Shown one piece after another: positions 11,938-23,200 of a stretch of DNA of 64,000 nt; the stretch's first letter is position 1, and every line of letters starts with the position of its first letter. The position numbers and the translations under genes are program-made. The stretch spans positions 444,168 through 508,167 of the forward strand of contig JXTC01000031.1 of NCBI GenBank assembly GCA_002914845.1. The letters are read 5' to 3'. A model generated the notes under the pieces. That model worked only from the letters and a program-made list of their open reading frames with translations. It did not search any database and was not told the origin of the DNA. This stretch comes from Trema orientale (taxonomy: Eukaryota > Streptophyta > Magnoliopsida > Rosales > Cannabaceae).

Positions 11938-13428
11938 ATGGCCTTACAGATTCAGGTTCAGGCAGCCATGGCCGGAAAAGCTTTTCCGGCGAAGGCTTCC
12001 CTCATAGCTCCCACCGGAAATGCTGGTCTCCGGCGACCCTCCGACCGTTTTGCTCTGAAATCTTCCTTTTTCTCTTCGTCTCTTAGGTTGCTTCAGTTAG
12101 TTTCTGCTCAGAGTCAATATCAGCCTCAGCTGGTTTCTTCCGCCCCAAGGTTCTCCATGCGCGTGGCCTCCAAACAGGCCTATATCTGCCGAGATTGCGG
12201 GTACCCTTTTCTTTGATTGACATGTTTTTAATGAATTTGATGTTGAAACGGATGAATTTGGTTAATGGAATGTTGTATTTATGGCATATATGTATATGTA
12301 TATGCAGGTACATATACAATGACAGAACTCCCTTTGAGAAATTAGCTGACAGTTACTTCTGTCCTGGTAAACTACTAAACTAAACTTTCTTCCACAATAT
12401 TTTACCATTTTAATATTGTTGTATAATGACTATACTACTTTGAGGCCATGTTTACTGATTTGTCAGATGATTGGTAAAGGGAACGAGTGGAAAGAGAATA
12501 TAGGGTATTAAGAAACAATGACCAGGGAAAAGACTATCTTTCCTCGCTCGGTTTGCTCTCCATTATGGATTAGTAAACATACCTTGAAATTCAGTATATT
12601 ATATATCATCAACTATGACAGTGTTTAAAATCTGATGTGCTTTAGGATTTGGCCTTTGGTGGTTTTATCCGTATACCTGAGCTATCCAGATCCAGAGAGT
12701 AATATTAGTGGTGGTGGCACTAAATATTCTACCAAATTTTACCCACCAACATTGACTTCTGAATAACATGTTATTATGTCATATTTTTCTTAAAAGCTTG
12801 GAATTTTAGTGTTTGAAATGTGCACATAAAAAAGACTGTTACATCAATAAGTGGGTAAAAATTTGTGAAAATGTCTCGGAATTACTCACAACAATGGTGT
12901 AGCACTACATTGATGCACATTGTGTTCATGTGTGTCTGAAATTGCTGAGAGGATAGGTTGGTGTTGTTTTTATGTGGTCTGCAGTTTGCGGTGCCCCGAA
13001 ACGGAGGTTTAGACCGTACCAGCCTGACGTCAACAGAAATGCTAATAACACAGATGTTCGGAAAGCCCGAAAAGCACAGATTCAGAGAGATGAAGCCATC
13101 GGGTAAGATTTTTATGACACTCTTTTGAGTACTTTGTCAATCTCACATCGTCTTTTCGCCTTTCAATCATAGATTCATATACCTACTTTGAAACCCCAGA
13201 AATTTTAGATTATGCAACCATATAGTTTCTCAAACAGATTTGTTGAAAAATTAGTAGTGATCGTAACCGGTGTTGGTGTTCAGAATTTCTCTTTAGTAAG
13301 ATTGTGTTGAAACAATTGACATCATCATGTCCAACTTTGAATGACACAGGAAGGCACTTCCTATTGCTATCGTGGTTGGAGTTGCTGCACTTGCTGGATT
13401 ATACTTCTACCTCAACAACTCTGTTTAG
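11938..13428 (+). CDS. Plastid rubredoxin, membrane-anchored
   Basis: Exons 11938-12200, 12308-12366, 12985-13102 and 13350-13428 join to 172 residues. Residues 1 to about 75 are Ser/Ala/Arg-rich and read as a chloroplast transit peptide. The rubredoxin fold follows, with iron ligands C84, C87, C106 and C109 (CRDCG and CPVCGAP) and the YIYND motif. A charged linker leads to one membrane span near the C-terminus (ALPIAIVVGVAALAGLYFYL). The family passes single electrons; plastid relatives are thylakoid proteins, and RBD1 supports photosystem II assembly. Tail-to-tail pairing with CRL recalls Arabidopsis At5g51010/At5g51020, so At5g51010 is the likelier ortholog than RBD1. The second Met (residue 11) is an alternative start. 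Confidence 0.92.
12444..12593. mobile_element. 150-bp Tourist-like MITE in rubredoxin intron 2
   Basis: Ends GGCCATGTTTACTGATTTG and, reversed, GGTATGTTTACTAATCCAT form an inverted repeat with few mismatches. Both sides carry TTGA (12440-12443 and 12594-12597), which contains the 3-bp target site. It lies inside the intron and spares the splice sites. Confidence 0.75.
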
Positions 13429-14004
13429 GTTTGGGATGGTTGTAAGCTATCTGTCGTATCATGAAGCTCCAAAATCATTTTGAATAATTCAATTTCATTT
13501 GATGTGGACAAAGTTCTTCCAATTGTATTCACTTCCTTGTCTAATACCTACAACTGCAAATCGTCCCATTTAGTTGGAGCTTCGTATAAACTGTAAGGGA
13601 GTACTAAAAGGCAGCTTGTAGCTACATTGTATTCATATATGAAAAGGTTACAAAATCTCCCAGACATACAATGTAAAGAAACAGTTCATCAACACCCTTC
13701 TCTCCATATTTTTAAAAGAAAAACGAGCTTGTAATTAGTTGTAAGGTTGACCTTTGATCAAGATATACTTCGACATATTGCCACGAACAAATCCTCATGA
13801 GACAAATGTTACTCCAACAAGTTACAATTTTGAAGCACTAAACCTTGTACGCCATCTTTTTCAAAATAAATAAATAAAAACTTGTATGCCATCAATTATT
13901 AAGTAATGTTTATTGGTTAACAAAAGCAACTATAAACAAACAAAAATTGGTAAGGTTGAAGAGAAAAATTTACATATCATGAGCACATGTAATGTAACTA
14001 ATGA
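13429..14004. other. Convergent 3' spacer
   Basis: The 576 bp between the stops of the rubredoxin and CRL genes must contain both 3' UTRs. No further element seen. Confidence 0.6.
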
Positions 14005-17000
14005 TCATTCTCGCAACACAAATGAACCCTCAATTCTTTTCTCTATGGATTGCTGAAGAGGGAAATTTAAAGGAGAGAACATGTCCCCTGTACTAGAGGC
14101 AGGTGCAGGCTTGAATTCATAAGGGCCTTCCTTAGGTCCCCATACCTGTAACGCAAGACAAAAAGCAATAACTTTACGACCATACAAAAGTACGACCACT
14201 TCTAAACTATCTATTTTAGAATCACGTGAAACTTTATTTTATTAAGAAAATCAAGTGATAAATACAAGAACAAAACTAGATGACAAGATGCCATCTATGT
14301 AACTAAAAGTAAACCTAGAAAATCATAAACCCCAAAAGGTTCCCAATTTCTAACAAGCATAGAAAACCACTGCTAATTATAAATAAAAGGACTTGTCACA
14401 AATGAAACTAGGGGAGAACTTACTTGGTTGCCATCATCGTCATAGCCCTTATCCCAGACATGTATCTCATTATTTCTCAAAATCGAAAGTTCCGATGTAC
14501 AGTAGGCCGCCCCATTCTGTAACAAAAAGAAGATTCATCTTAACACTAGAATCTGAGTTACCAAAATCTTACACAAAATAACTCAGTTCCTTATTCTCCC
14601 CCGCTGCACCAGCACACAACAGGGGAAATATTAAGGAAACTGGACAGTGGGCTTAGAAGCAATTACCCATGAATTAGGAAACCCTTCAGGTGGAGTTGCC
14701 CCTTCGTATAAGCAGCGTTTCCCACGATCACACCGCTTAAGATGTATAGTTGTCAAGTGTTCTGCAATGTCCTGCACCCGTATAACATATACAGTTTTAA
14801 CATTTTCTTTTCAATATACAAGTATTAAATCAACCGAAGGGATATAGTTCAACCTCCTTTCTCTTTCCCCTCTCTGTGTGTCTGATAAGTTAAGCTAAGA
14901 TGTTATGAAATCAATCGAAGAAAATTTCTAGCCGGCTTAAAAAAAGAGGTAGAAATTTTAATCTAATCACAAGTGTGGACCAGAAACCTGACCTACAAGG
15001 TCACTAATAAACAATATCAACATCACTGGTGCTCCCAAACTAAGCATTTAATTAAAAAGCAGCCCACAAAATATTTGGTCCAATCCAGCTCCGGAGCTTC
15101 ATAGATCAGCACAGCTAACATGAGATTCAAAGCAATATTGAGGGCTGGATAAATTCTTGAAAAAAGAACGGATTTGAAATAATCTGATGTCTAATGAGTT
15201 CAAGTCATCCTTCCATGGTTTCACCGGAAATTATCCAACCAGAACAATCAAGACATATAAATTCTTTCCCAAGATAATTATAAAGATTAACCTAACGCTT
15301 TCATAATTCAAAAGGAACAAAAGGNATTTAGGGCGATGGAAGTGATAATGAATCAGAGCAGGGAAAAATTAAATCAACGCTTACAAAAAATGTCTTATCT
15401 AATTAAACCACAAACTTCTAGTGTCAGAATGTCTCATTTACCATTGTATCACTATATTTTGCAACATAACAGAGTACGGTAGTCAGGTCATAATATAGTA
15501 ACGGACTTAAACCATAGTTGATACTATGGGACAACTGACAAGAATGTTGAACTCTCACTGCCACAGTTACTCAACCTCCTAGGTTAGAGATCAATCAAAT
15601 CAACAAGTTAAATTGTTGCCCTTCTTTATATATATACCAGAAATCCGTCAAACTCGCTTTGCAAACTTGAGCTTGAAACTGGGTTCACCCGCCAAAACCT
15701 AGAATCTTTGGGAGGCAATAAAATCTTAACATATTGCATCGAACCTCAAACCTCAACCAAAGCTTTTATACATGCACCCTAGTGTGCTTAGGCTTCACCC
15801 TCTTCTATAAAGAATTGAAAAATCATGCCAAATGGTAGCAAGCATTTTCTTTTGTCCTATACCATAAGTTAGTAAGTTTTGTAGCAGCCGAAGACTCATA
15901 TATGTTTCCAACATTTGAAACAACGTATTAAGCAAAATACTGCATAAGGCGTCCGGTACAGAACCCCAGAGAATGAATTTGCATTTCATAAGCTAAGACC
16001 ATGACCATGAGAAGAATTGATGCTTACCCCAATAACTTCTTCAGGCAATGGACGCTGGTCCTTGGGCCGATCACAGAAGTTCTTGTACTCCTCTGCATCT
16101 CTAATGGCATACGAGCTTAGCTGCCCAGTAAAGAAAGATAAGTTAAACCATTGTTTGAATTCTAGTCCAGAACAATATATGTTGCCCATTATTGACCGAA
16201 GAAGATTCTCCTCGGTATTGCATGTTTAAAATATGAAAGTAAAAACAAACATCCCAAATAGTTTTATTCTATGTTATAATTAATGGGTCACTATATTTGA
16301 AGTTTTAGTATCACTTGGAAAGATAACAACTATATTCCCATATTCATCTCAAACTGCCAGCTGCTAATCAGCAGCATCATTCGTTACTCTTAACAGAGGG
16401 GAAATTTTCTGGGTATCTAAAAGTGGAGAAGTTTTAAGTAAAATGAAGTAAAGTGAAATGCCATAGAGAACTTTTTTTTTAAAAAAAAAAAATAGCAAAA
16501 AGGATAAATAGTCACCTCAACATCACATTTCAACTCTTTTGGACATGGTTTCACCATATAAAATCTCTGCAACCGGAAAGCAGCTACAATTAATGAGATT
16601 TCGGAAACTTCAAACAAAATTTACTAGAATAAACAGAGAAAGGCTGCAATCTGAGAGGAAAAGAGTAACTCGATTACCTGCCGAAATGGCTTCTGAGGGG
16701 TCCTCCAGAATGCCTACAAACAGAAAGAAAAACCCCTTCGTGAAGTCAAATTTTGGGCCCAGGAAAAAAAAAAAAAGAGTGAAACTGGGAAATTTTTAAT
16801 GAAAAGGAGAAGCCAACCGCACTAACTTGTTCGAAATACAAAACCTTTGAGCCATCCACCATCTCAGCTGCAGGGCAAGTAAGCATTCTGCAGAAACAAA
16901 TGATGAAGTTATAAAAAACGTTGTTGATTAATGATTATTACTACACTGAGTTGAATAATTACATTGAGAGCTAAGGCTCTTCTTCACCAACATGGGCCAG

Positions 17001-17356
17001 AATTATAACGCAATATATAAACAAAAATGGAATAACCCTACAGCATAATAGTATACACCAAGCTCAAACAATGGATACGATAACATCAAAATAAGAACCG
17101 AATAAAAGAAACCCAGAAAATAAAAATGGCCGAAACAAGACCTGAAATTGAAGTAGTGATCAGGATCTCTGGAAGCTTGGTCCCTGGAGAACTTCTCGCC
17201 GGAGAGAGAGCGAGCGACGAGGCGGGCATGGTCCCAGCGGGTGGTGGACTTGGTGAGGCGTTTGAGCAAGAGGGCACCTCCTATCAGCACCAGAGTCTTC
17301 ACTACCAACCCTCTCGCCACACCCCATCCTCCGCTCGACTCCGACTCAATACCCAT
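14005..17356 (-). CDS. CRL: CRUMPLED LEAF, CpcT/CpeT-like plastid-envelope protein
   Basis: Eight exons on the minus strand: 17142-17356, 16827-16887, 16678-16713, 16516-16566, 16028-16120, 14667-14771, 14424-14516 and 14005-14145. They give 264 residues with all frames closing. A short N-terminus precedes one membrane span (about residues 18-34) followed by KRLTKSTT. The body is the CpcT/CpeT domain, with FYMVKPCPKELKCDVE, SYAIRDAEEYKNFCDRPKDQ, CDRGKRCLYEG and NQVWGPKEGPYEFKP. Family knowledge: CRL lies in the outer plastid envelope and its loss disturbs plastid division, cell division and leaf shape; cyanobacterial relatives attach bilins, and a plant bilin role is unproven. Intron 5 (14772-16027) has a lone N at 15325, but no exon is missing because the protein runs through. 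Confidence 0.95.
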
Positions 17357-18370
17357 TGCTTCAATTCAATTCAATCACACAAATTTATTTGTTGCTAAGG
17401 CTAACCCTCTAGGATTTTGCCACCGCCATTTTTGTTTCTGAAAACTGATTCTGAGTAGAACACTACTTTGGTCAGTACCGTACCTTCGTCTTCGTCTTCC
17501 TCGCTCCTCTTATTGGTTCCGACTCTGAAACAAATACGCTCAGGCCGAAAACTAGAAATTTATAGAGCCGAATGAAAAGAGAGCCTTGCTCCCCTCAAAA
17601 AAAGAAAAAGAAAAGGGAGCCTTGCATATTTAGCAGGAAAAACAAAAAAAGGGAAAAAAAAAAAGAGAGAGAGAAAGAAAAAAGAAAGAGAGAAAAAAGA
17701 AAAAGAAAAATAGAGAGCATGGTAGTGAGAATTTTCATTTCATTTTCTTTTATATCAAATATTCATAGCAATTATTCTAAGGGCAACAATTTCCGTTTAT
17801 GAAATAACACGATCTTATTAATAAATTTCACTTTTTATACAAATCCACCCTTGTGTCAGAATGTAGTCATAGTTTAATAAATAAATTAAAATACTTAACT
17901 TTAGTTAAATAAATCTTCTAAATTTAAAAAATGAAATTGAAATTCCACTAAAAAATGAAATTGGGATTTAAAAAAAACATATTAACTAAGAAAAATAATT
18001 TAAGATTTAAATTATGGGTCATATATGATACACCGATATTAGAAATAAAAAGCTCGACGCTACATAGAGAATTCCCCTAGAATATATGAGCAAAGAATAA
18101 CATGTCAATTTATTATTAAGTATAATTAATTAATAAATTAGATTTTACATGTGCTTACTTGATAGCTATTCACGGTAATTATCTAATAACAGACTGATAA
18201 ATGTAGTGTTGGACGCTATATTACTCAATATATTAGGTTTTTTTTAGGTAAAATATGTGCATCTATATATAGACATATATTAAGGCTAAACTTAAAATAT
18301 ATTAGTCAACCGAATTTTAACCAGGATACATTTCTATATAAATTGTGTGGGGCCCACTAACTTAATCGTT
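17357..18370. other. CRL upstream region and spacer
   Basis: Contains the CRL promoter, a purine-rich stretch of GAAA/GAGA runs at about 17610-17715, and AT-rich spacer. No gene. Confidence 0.5.
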
Positions 18371-18704
18371 CGCCACGTGGACAATGTGGGACCCATTCTC
18401 GGATCACTTGCTACGTGGACGGCCTGCTGTTACACAGTTGCGGGAAAACCATTTAGCAGTCACGTGACCCGCATGAGGCATCTCAANNNNNNNNNNNNNN
18501 NNNNNNNNNNNNNNNNNNNNNNNNNNNNNNNNNNNNNNNNNNNNNNNNNNNNNNNNNNNNNNNNNNNNNNNNNNNNNNNNNNNNNNNNNNNNNNNNNNNN
18601 NNNNNNNNNNNNNNNNNNNNNNNNNNNNNNNNNNNAGGTACAAACCCCTGCCTCCTTCGATCGAGCTCAGGGTCAGGAAAAGTCTGAAGTATTAGAGACA
18701 CGTG
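18371..18704. promoter_or_regulatory. G-box cluster around an assembly gap
   Basis: Three exact CACGTG palindromes lie at 18374-18379, 18461-18466 and 18699-18704, with a related CTACGTGGAC at 18411-18420. CACGTG binds plant bZIP and bHLH factors (ABA and light responses). The cluster could be a distal promoter of TIO, 1.6 kb downstream, or of something lost in the gap. The G+C content here is above that of the flanks. Regulatory role is inferred. Confidence 0.45.
18487..18635. other. Assembly gap (149 N)
   Basis: A run of N interrupts the G-box region. Open frames that cross it are artefacts. Confidence 1.
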
Positions 18705-18869
18705 GACAGTTGGCGAGAACCGAGCCAACAAATTGAAATCTAAAGATTTTGTTATCTCGTAGTAAAAAAAGAGATGTTTTTATATTTTCATAAACAAAAA
18801 AAATTAATTATGCAATTTCAACATTTCTTGGGCAATTGTTTTTGTGTTTATACTCTATACTGTTTGTTT

Positions 18870-19340
18870 TTTCACTAGGAGAGGACGTCGTAATTATGCG
18901 TACCCTTGGTTTGATTTAGTTTTAGAAGCTGCTGTCGTTGTTCAAAGATTATGTCGTATATATGATGTGTTGTTTTCACTTTTCAGAAAGATTTTGTCGT
19001 CTCTAAGCTCATGTTGTTTGTTACCTTCTCAGATTGTAGGTTGGAGCAGTTTCCCTCGTTCCCAAATCCCAGAAGGATGAAATTATTATTGTAATTGTCA
19101 TTCCTAAACTAATACCATTGTCGTTTATCTCTTTCTTGATACTTTCTTTTTTTTTTTTTAATGAAAACGACGACGTAATAATGTGTTTCCATGATTTGGT
19201 GTCGTTTCAGGAGCTATTGTCGTTTTTTAAACATTATGTCGATATACAATGTCTTGTCTTATTTTTAGAGCCGTTTTCGTACAATTAAAGTATTGTCGTT
19301 TCAAAGCTCATGTTGTCTTTTTTTCCTTCCCTAAGAAGTT
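18870..19340. repeat. Diverged tandem pair with GTCGTT/ACGACG motifs
   Basis: Two related blocks, about 18870-19035 and 19160-19335, share the order GACGTAATWATG, GTCGTT, ATTATGTCG(A)TATA, TGTCGTTTCAAAGCTCATGTTG (the last in looser form in block one). The first block opens with CACTAGGAG. Short GTCGTT-type subterminal repeats suggest a worn CACTA-like element, but the other end was not found. Confidence 0.45.
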
Positions 19341-19643
19341 GTCGTTTGATATTTCCGCAGCTACTACTATCCAAAATACATTAATTTTTGAATTTTTACT
19401 CTTTTTTTTATTTAAATGTAGCTTGAAGCATGGGCGGGATTAAACTCAAGAAGTGAAGCCACTTCTCTCTCTATCAAGATTTCAAATTCTCTCTCTCTCT
19501 CTCACACTCGATTTCTCCCCTGAACGTTGAGATTTTCGTCTGCAAAATCTCTCCAATTTTCTAATATTAGTAACGATAATCCTTCGCTAATGTTCATCTG
19601 TGGTTTACGATCTCTTCATATCTGAAGTATCGATCGATTTTTG

Positions 19644-20242
19644 GTAATGCTACTTCTCATCTTGCTGTTTAGAACAGTTTTAGTGTTTATCGCATATTTT
19701 CTTTCATTTTCTCAGTAACCAAACGCAGCTCTCTTACCCAAAAAAAATTGAGGTGGTTTGAAATTGGAACGATGAGGGGGTAAAAATCGAGTATTCGAAT
19801 TTGGGTCTTACTGTTTCGATGCTCCCAGTTATATTTGCACCTCTCTGGTTTCGCATTCTATTATCTGTGTTCATTATTTCCTGTTTAGTTCGATTTATTT
19901 GGTGTCCTTATCAGACAGAATCAATATTTATTAACATTTCCTTTTTTTTCCAAAATTAGGACATATATATGTTAATTTGATCAAAACATTCCATTTGATC
20001 CCAAGTTTATGTAGGCAATAGATAGGTAAATATTAAATTCTCAAAGATTTTTTGCATGCTTAGTTAGTTTTTTTTTTTCCTTTTCTTCCCACTAATAATT
20101 GCGCTAATTTTTTAGTGTGATTATATTGGAATTATAGGTACACATATTAAATTTTATGCTGTTATTGAATCTAATGAAAGCTACTTTCATTTTAACGAAA
20201 GGGTCAATCGAGTTATGTCTCATTGAAGTGTTTAACATACAG
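19644..20242 (+). other. Probable 5' UTR intron of TIO
   Basis: A donor at TTTTTG|GTAATGC (GT at 19644) and an acceptor at ACATACAG (ending 20242) bracket a T-rich 599-bp stretch. The upstream CT-rich segment (about 19460-19643) looks like a transcribed leader. Inferred from signals alone. Confidence 0.5.
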
Positions 20243-20281
20243 GGTTAGAGATTGGCAGAGGAATATAGCTGTGGTTAAAGG

Positions 20282-23200
20282 ATGGGTGTGGAGAATTACC
20301 ACGTAATTGAACTTGTAGGTGAAGGATCATTTGGGAAGGTATACAAGGGTAGGCGAAAGTATACGGGCCAGGTACCTATAATTTGTGTTTCAGAATCTAT
20401 TTACTAATTTCTGCCAATTTTTATCCTCTTCATTGACTAGTTTTTGTCCATGTTCCGCAGACTGTTGCAATGAAATTTATTATGAAGCATGGGAAAAGTG
20501 AGAAGGATATTCACAATTTAAGACAAGAAATTGAGGTTTTGGTCCCATTTTTGTTTGATTATGATCTTAATATGCAGTTCCTTGAGATTGTTTAACTTGG
20601 CAATCTACTTGTCTTTTCACAGATTCTTAGAAAGCTGAAGCATGAAAATATCATTGAAATGCTTGATTCCTTTGAAAGCCCACAGGAGTTCTGTGTTGTA
20701 ACCGAATTTGCGCAGGTGATGATCACTTATTCTCTCGGATTCTTTAAGTTCATGCAATGCTAAACAAGTGTAAGGGCTAGTCATCGTCAATTTGTAAATG
20801 AAACCATGGCAGACATGTGAAAGTATGGGTTTAACATATTCTGGAACGTAANTTATTTGTTTATTTGTTTTTTATTTTTTGTTTTTTATTTTAATTTTTA
20901 TATATCTTTTGTTCCTGTTGAATTCTACAGGTGAGAGCATTGCATTACTTGCATTCCAACCGCATTATCCATCGTGACATGAAACCTCAGAACATTCTCA
21001 TTGGCGCCGGGTCTGTTATTAAGGTTAATGGTTCAGATAATATGCATATATATATATATATTTTTTTAATGTTGTCATCAAGTTTTGGTAGCATTGCTAT
21101 GAGCATGTAGTTTTTACCAAATATCTTAACAATTTTCTCATTGGTAACAGCTTTGTGATTTCGGATTTGCACGTGCGATGTCCACAAATACAGTTGTTCT
21201 GCGATCCATAAAAGGTTAGGTTATTTGAGCATAGAAATAATAGTTTTACATTTATACTACTGTCAGTGAACTGTTGTAGGAAGTCCTAATAAGCTGTACT
21301 ACTGTCTTTGCCCTTTTAGACTTTTAGTACTATTTTTGTGAACCTTTCCAGGCACTCCACTGTATATGGCTCCTGAATTGGTTCGAGAACAACCCTACAA
21401 CCATACTGCAGATTTATGGTCTCTTGGAGTTATATTGTATGTGAATCCCCTTTTTCTTCTATATTTTGTTGTACAATCACCCTTCATATTTTAGTGGACT
21501 AGTTTGACTTTACTAGTTGAATTTTGACAAGATCTTTTTAGTGGGACTTGTGAACTAGTTTTTGAGGTCTTCTAGTTGCTTATAGTGCTTCATTTCAACT
21601 GAAAATGCTGTTATAATGTTGTTGCTGTTAGTTGATACTTCTTGGGATGATTTTCTTTTCTAATCAACTAGGCTAGAAAAGGGATTTGCCCAAAGTGAAA
21701 TTCTATTGTTTGTGAGCATTTGGGGTTAGCGAAAGGCCTATGGAATGGCATAAACAACCAATTGTCTCCTTTGCAAACTTTGCATAGAAGTGGATTATTG
21801 TGGACATGTTATTGGTTGCTTATTCCATAGTGGTTGTTGCCGTTAGTTAAACTATGTGTACTACATCTTGTGATTTGTGTAGTTCTTAATCCTTCTGCTC
21901 TACACGGATGAAAATCACAACATGTTCCGACTATATTTCAAATTATGTATTTTGCATCTGTGCCTGAAATACAGAAAGGAGTGAAACCATTCCTTTCTTC
22001 CATGACTTTAGAAAATAGATGCAAGGGATTATGTGCCTTATAGCACCACTTGTTTACGATGAATCACAAGCTGAATACGTATTGTCAAATTGAAACATCA
22101 TTTTGTTCAAAGTTCTGAAGGTTGCTTTATCAATGATGTTGATGACGGTGTTACTGGTCCTCATGATCCCCAGCCAATTGGTTTCTAAAAGCAACTGTCT
22201 TTTGAAATTTTTTTGGTTCCAAATTCATCCTTTCCCTTTGTCTTTGTGGCAGCTGATTAGCCCACTTCACCTACCATCATTTTCTTAAAAAAGAAAAGAA
22301 AAGAAAAAACGTTTGCACCAAGCTAATGTATTTGTAGGAAAAAAGGCATCATATATTTTTCCTGGAAAAAGAAAAAAAACATTAAATGGTGTTACTTTTT
22401 CTTTAATCTTGTATATTTTACTACCTTATTTTTTTTGCTTCTTCTCTTTTCTTTTCTTCACTTATATCTTTGTTGAAACCTGAAACTAATTACTATTAAC
22501 AGGTATGAGTTATTTGTTGGTCAGCCTCCATTTTACACAAATTCTGTATATGCGCTCATCCGCCATATTGTTAAGGTAATTTCAGTTAAGCAGAATGTGA
22601 ATGTTGGTATAATTGAACTATGAGTGCATGAACTAATTTTTCATAACGATGTGCCAGGATCCGGTTAAATATCCCGATAATATGAGTCCGAATTTCAGAA
22701 GTTTTTTGAAGGGATTGCTCAATAAGGTTGCCATATGATTAGCAGGATTTCTCCTTTTTCCAAAACTAATCTTATTTTTTATTTTTACTGACTTTCTATT
22801 CTTATATGGTATATGAGGGAACAGGTACCTCAAAATCGATTGACATGGCCAGCTCTTCTTGAACACCCTTTTGTTAAGGAAACATCAGATGAACTGGAGT
22901 CCAGGGTAAGTACATTTACTACCGTTAATTGTTATTTAGAAACCAGTACCAAAACCTTGTGTGGTTCCTAGTCTTCTATGACTTTTTCTTTTTTTTTTTG
23001 GAGTCTTCTATGACTTTTTCTTTTTTTTTTTTGGCATTAAATTGAATTCTTAGTATTTGTTAACCTTTTTCCAGAACATACGTTCTTTAAATGCTAGAGA
23101 GTGTGATGTAGCATGGAAGGGAGAAGGAAGCAGAACTCATATGTCATCAGGTTGGCTGCTTCAAGTCGTGGTTGTAATTTCACTTTATACTTTATACTTT

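Noticed and set aside
18347-18736. 129-codon frame spanning the N run
   Set aside because: The open frame exists only because N bases are translated as unknown residues.
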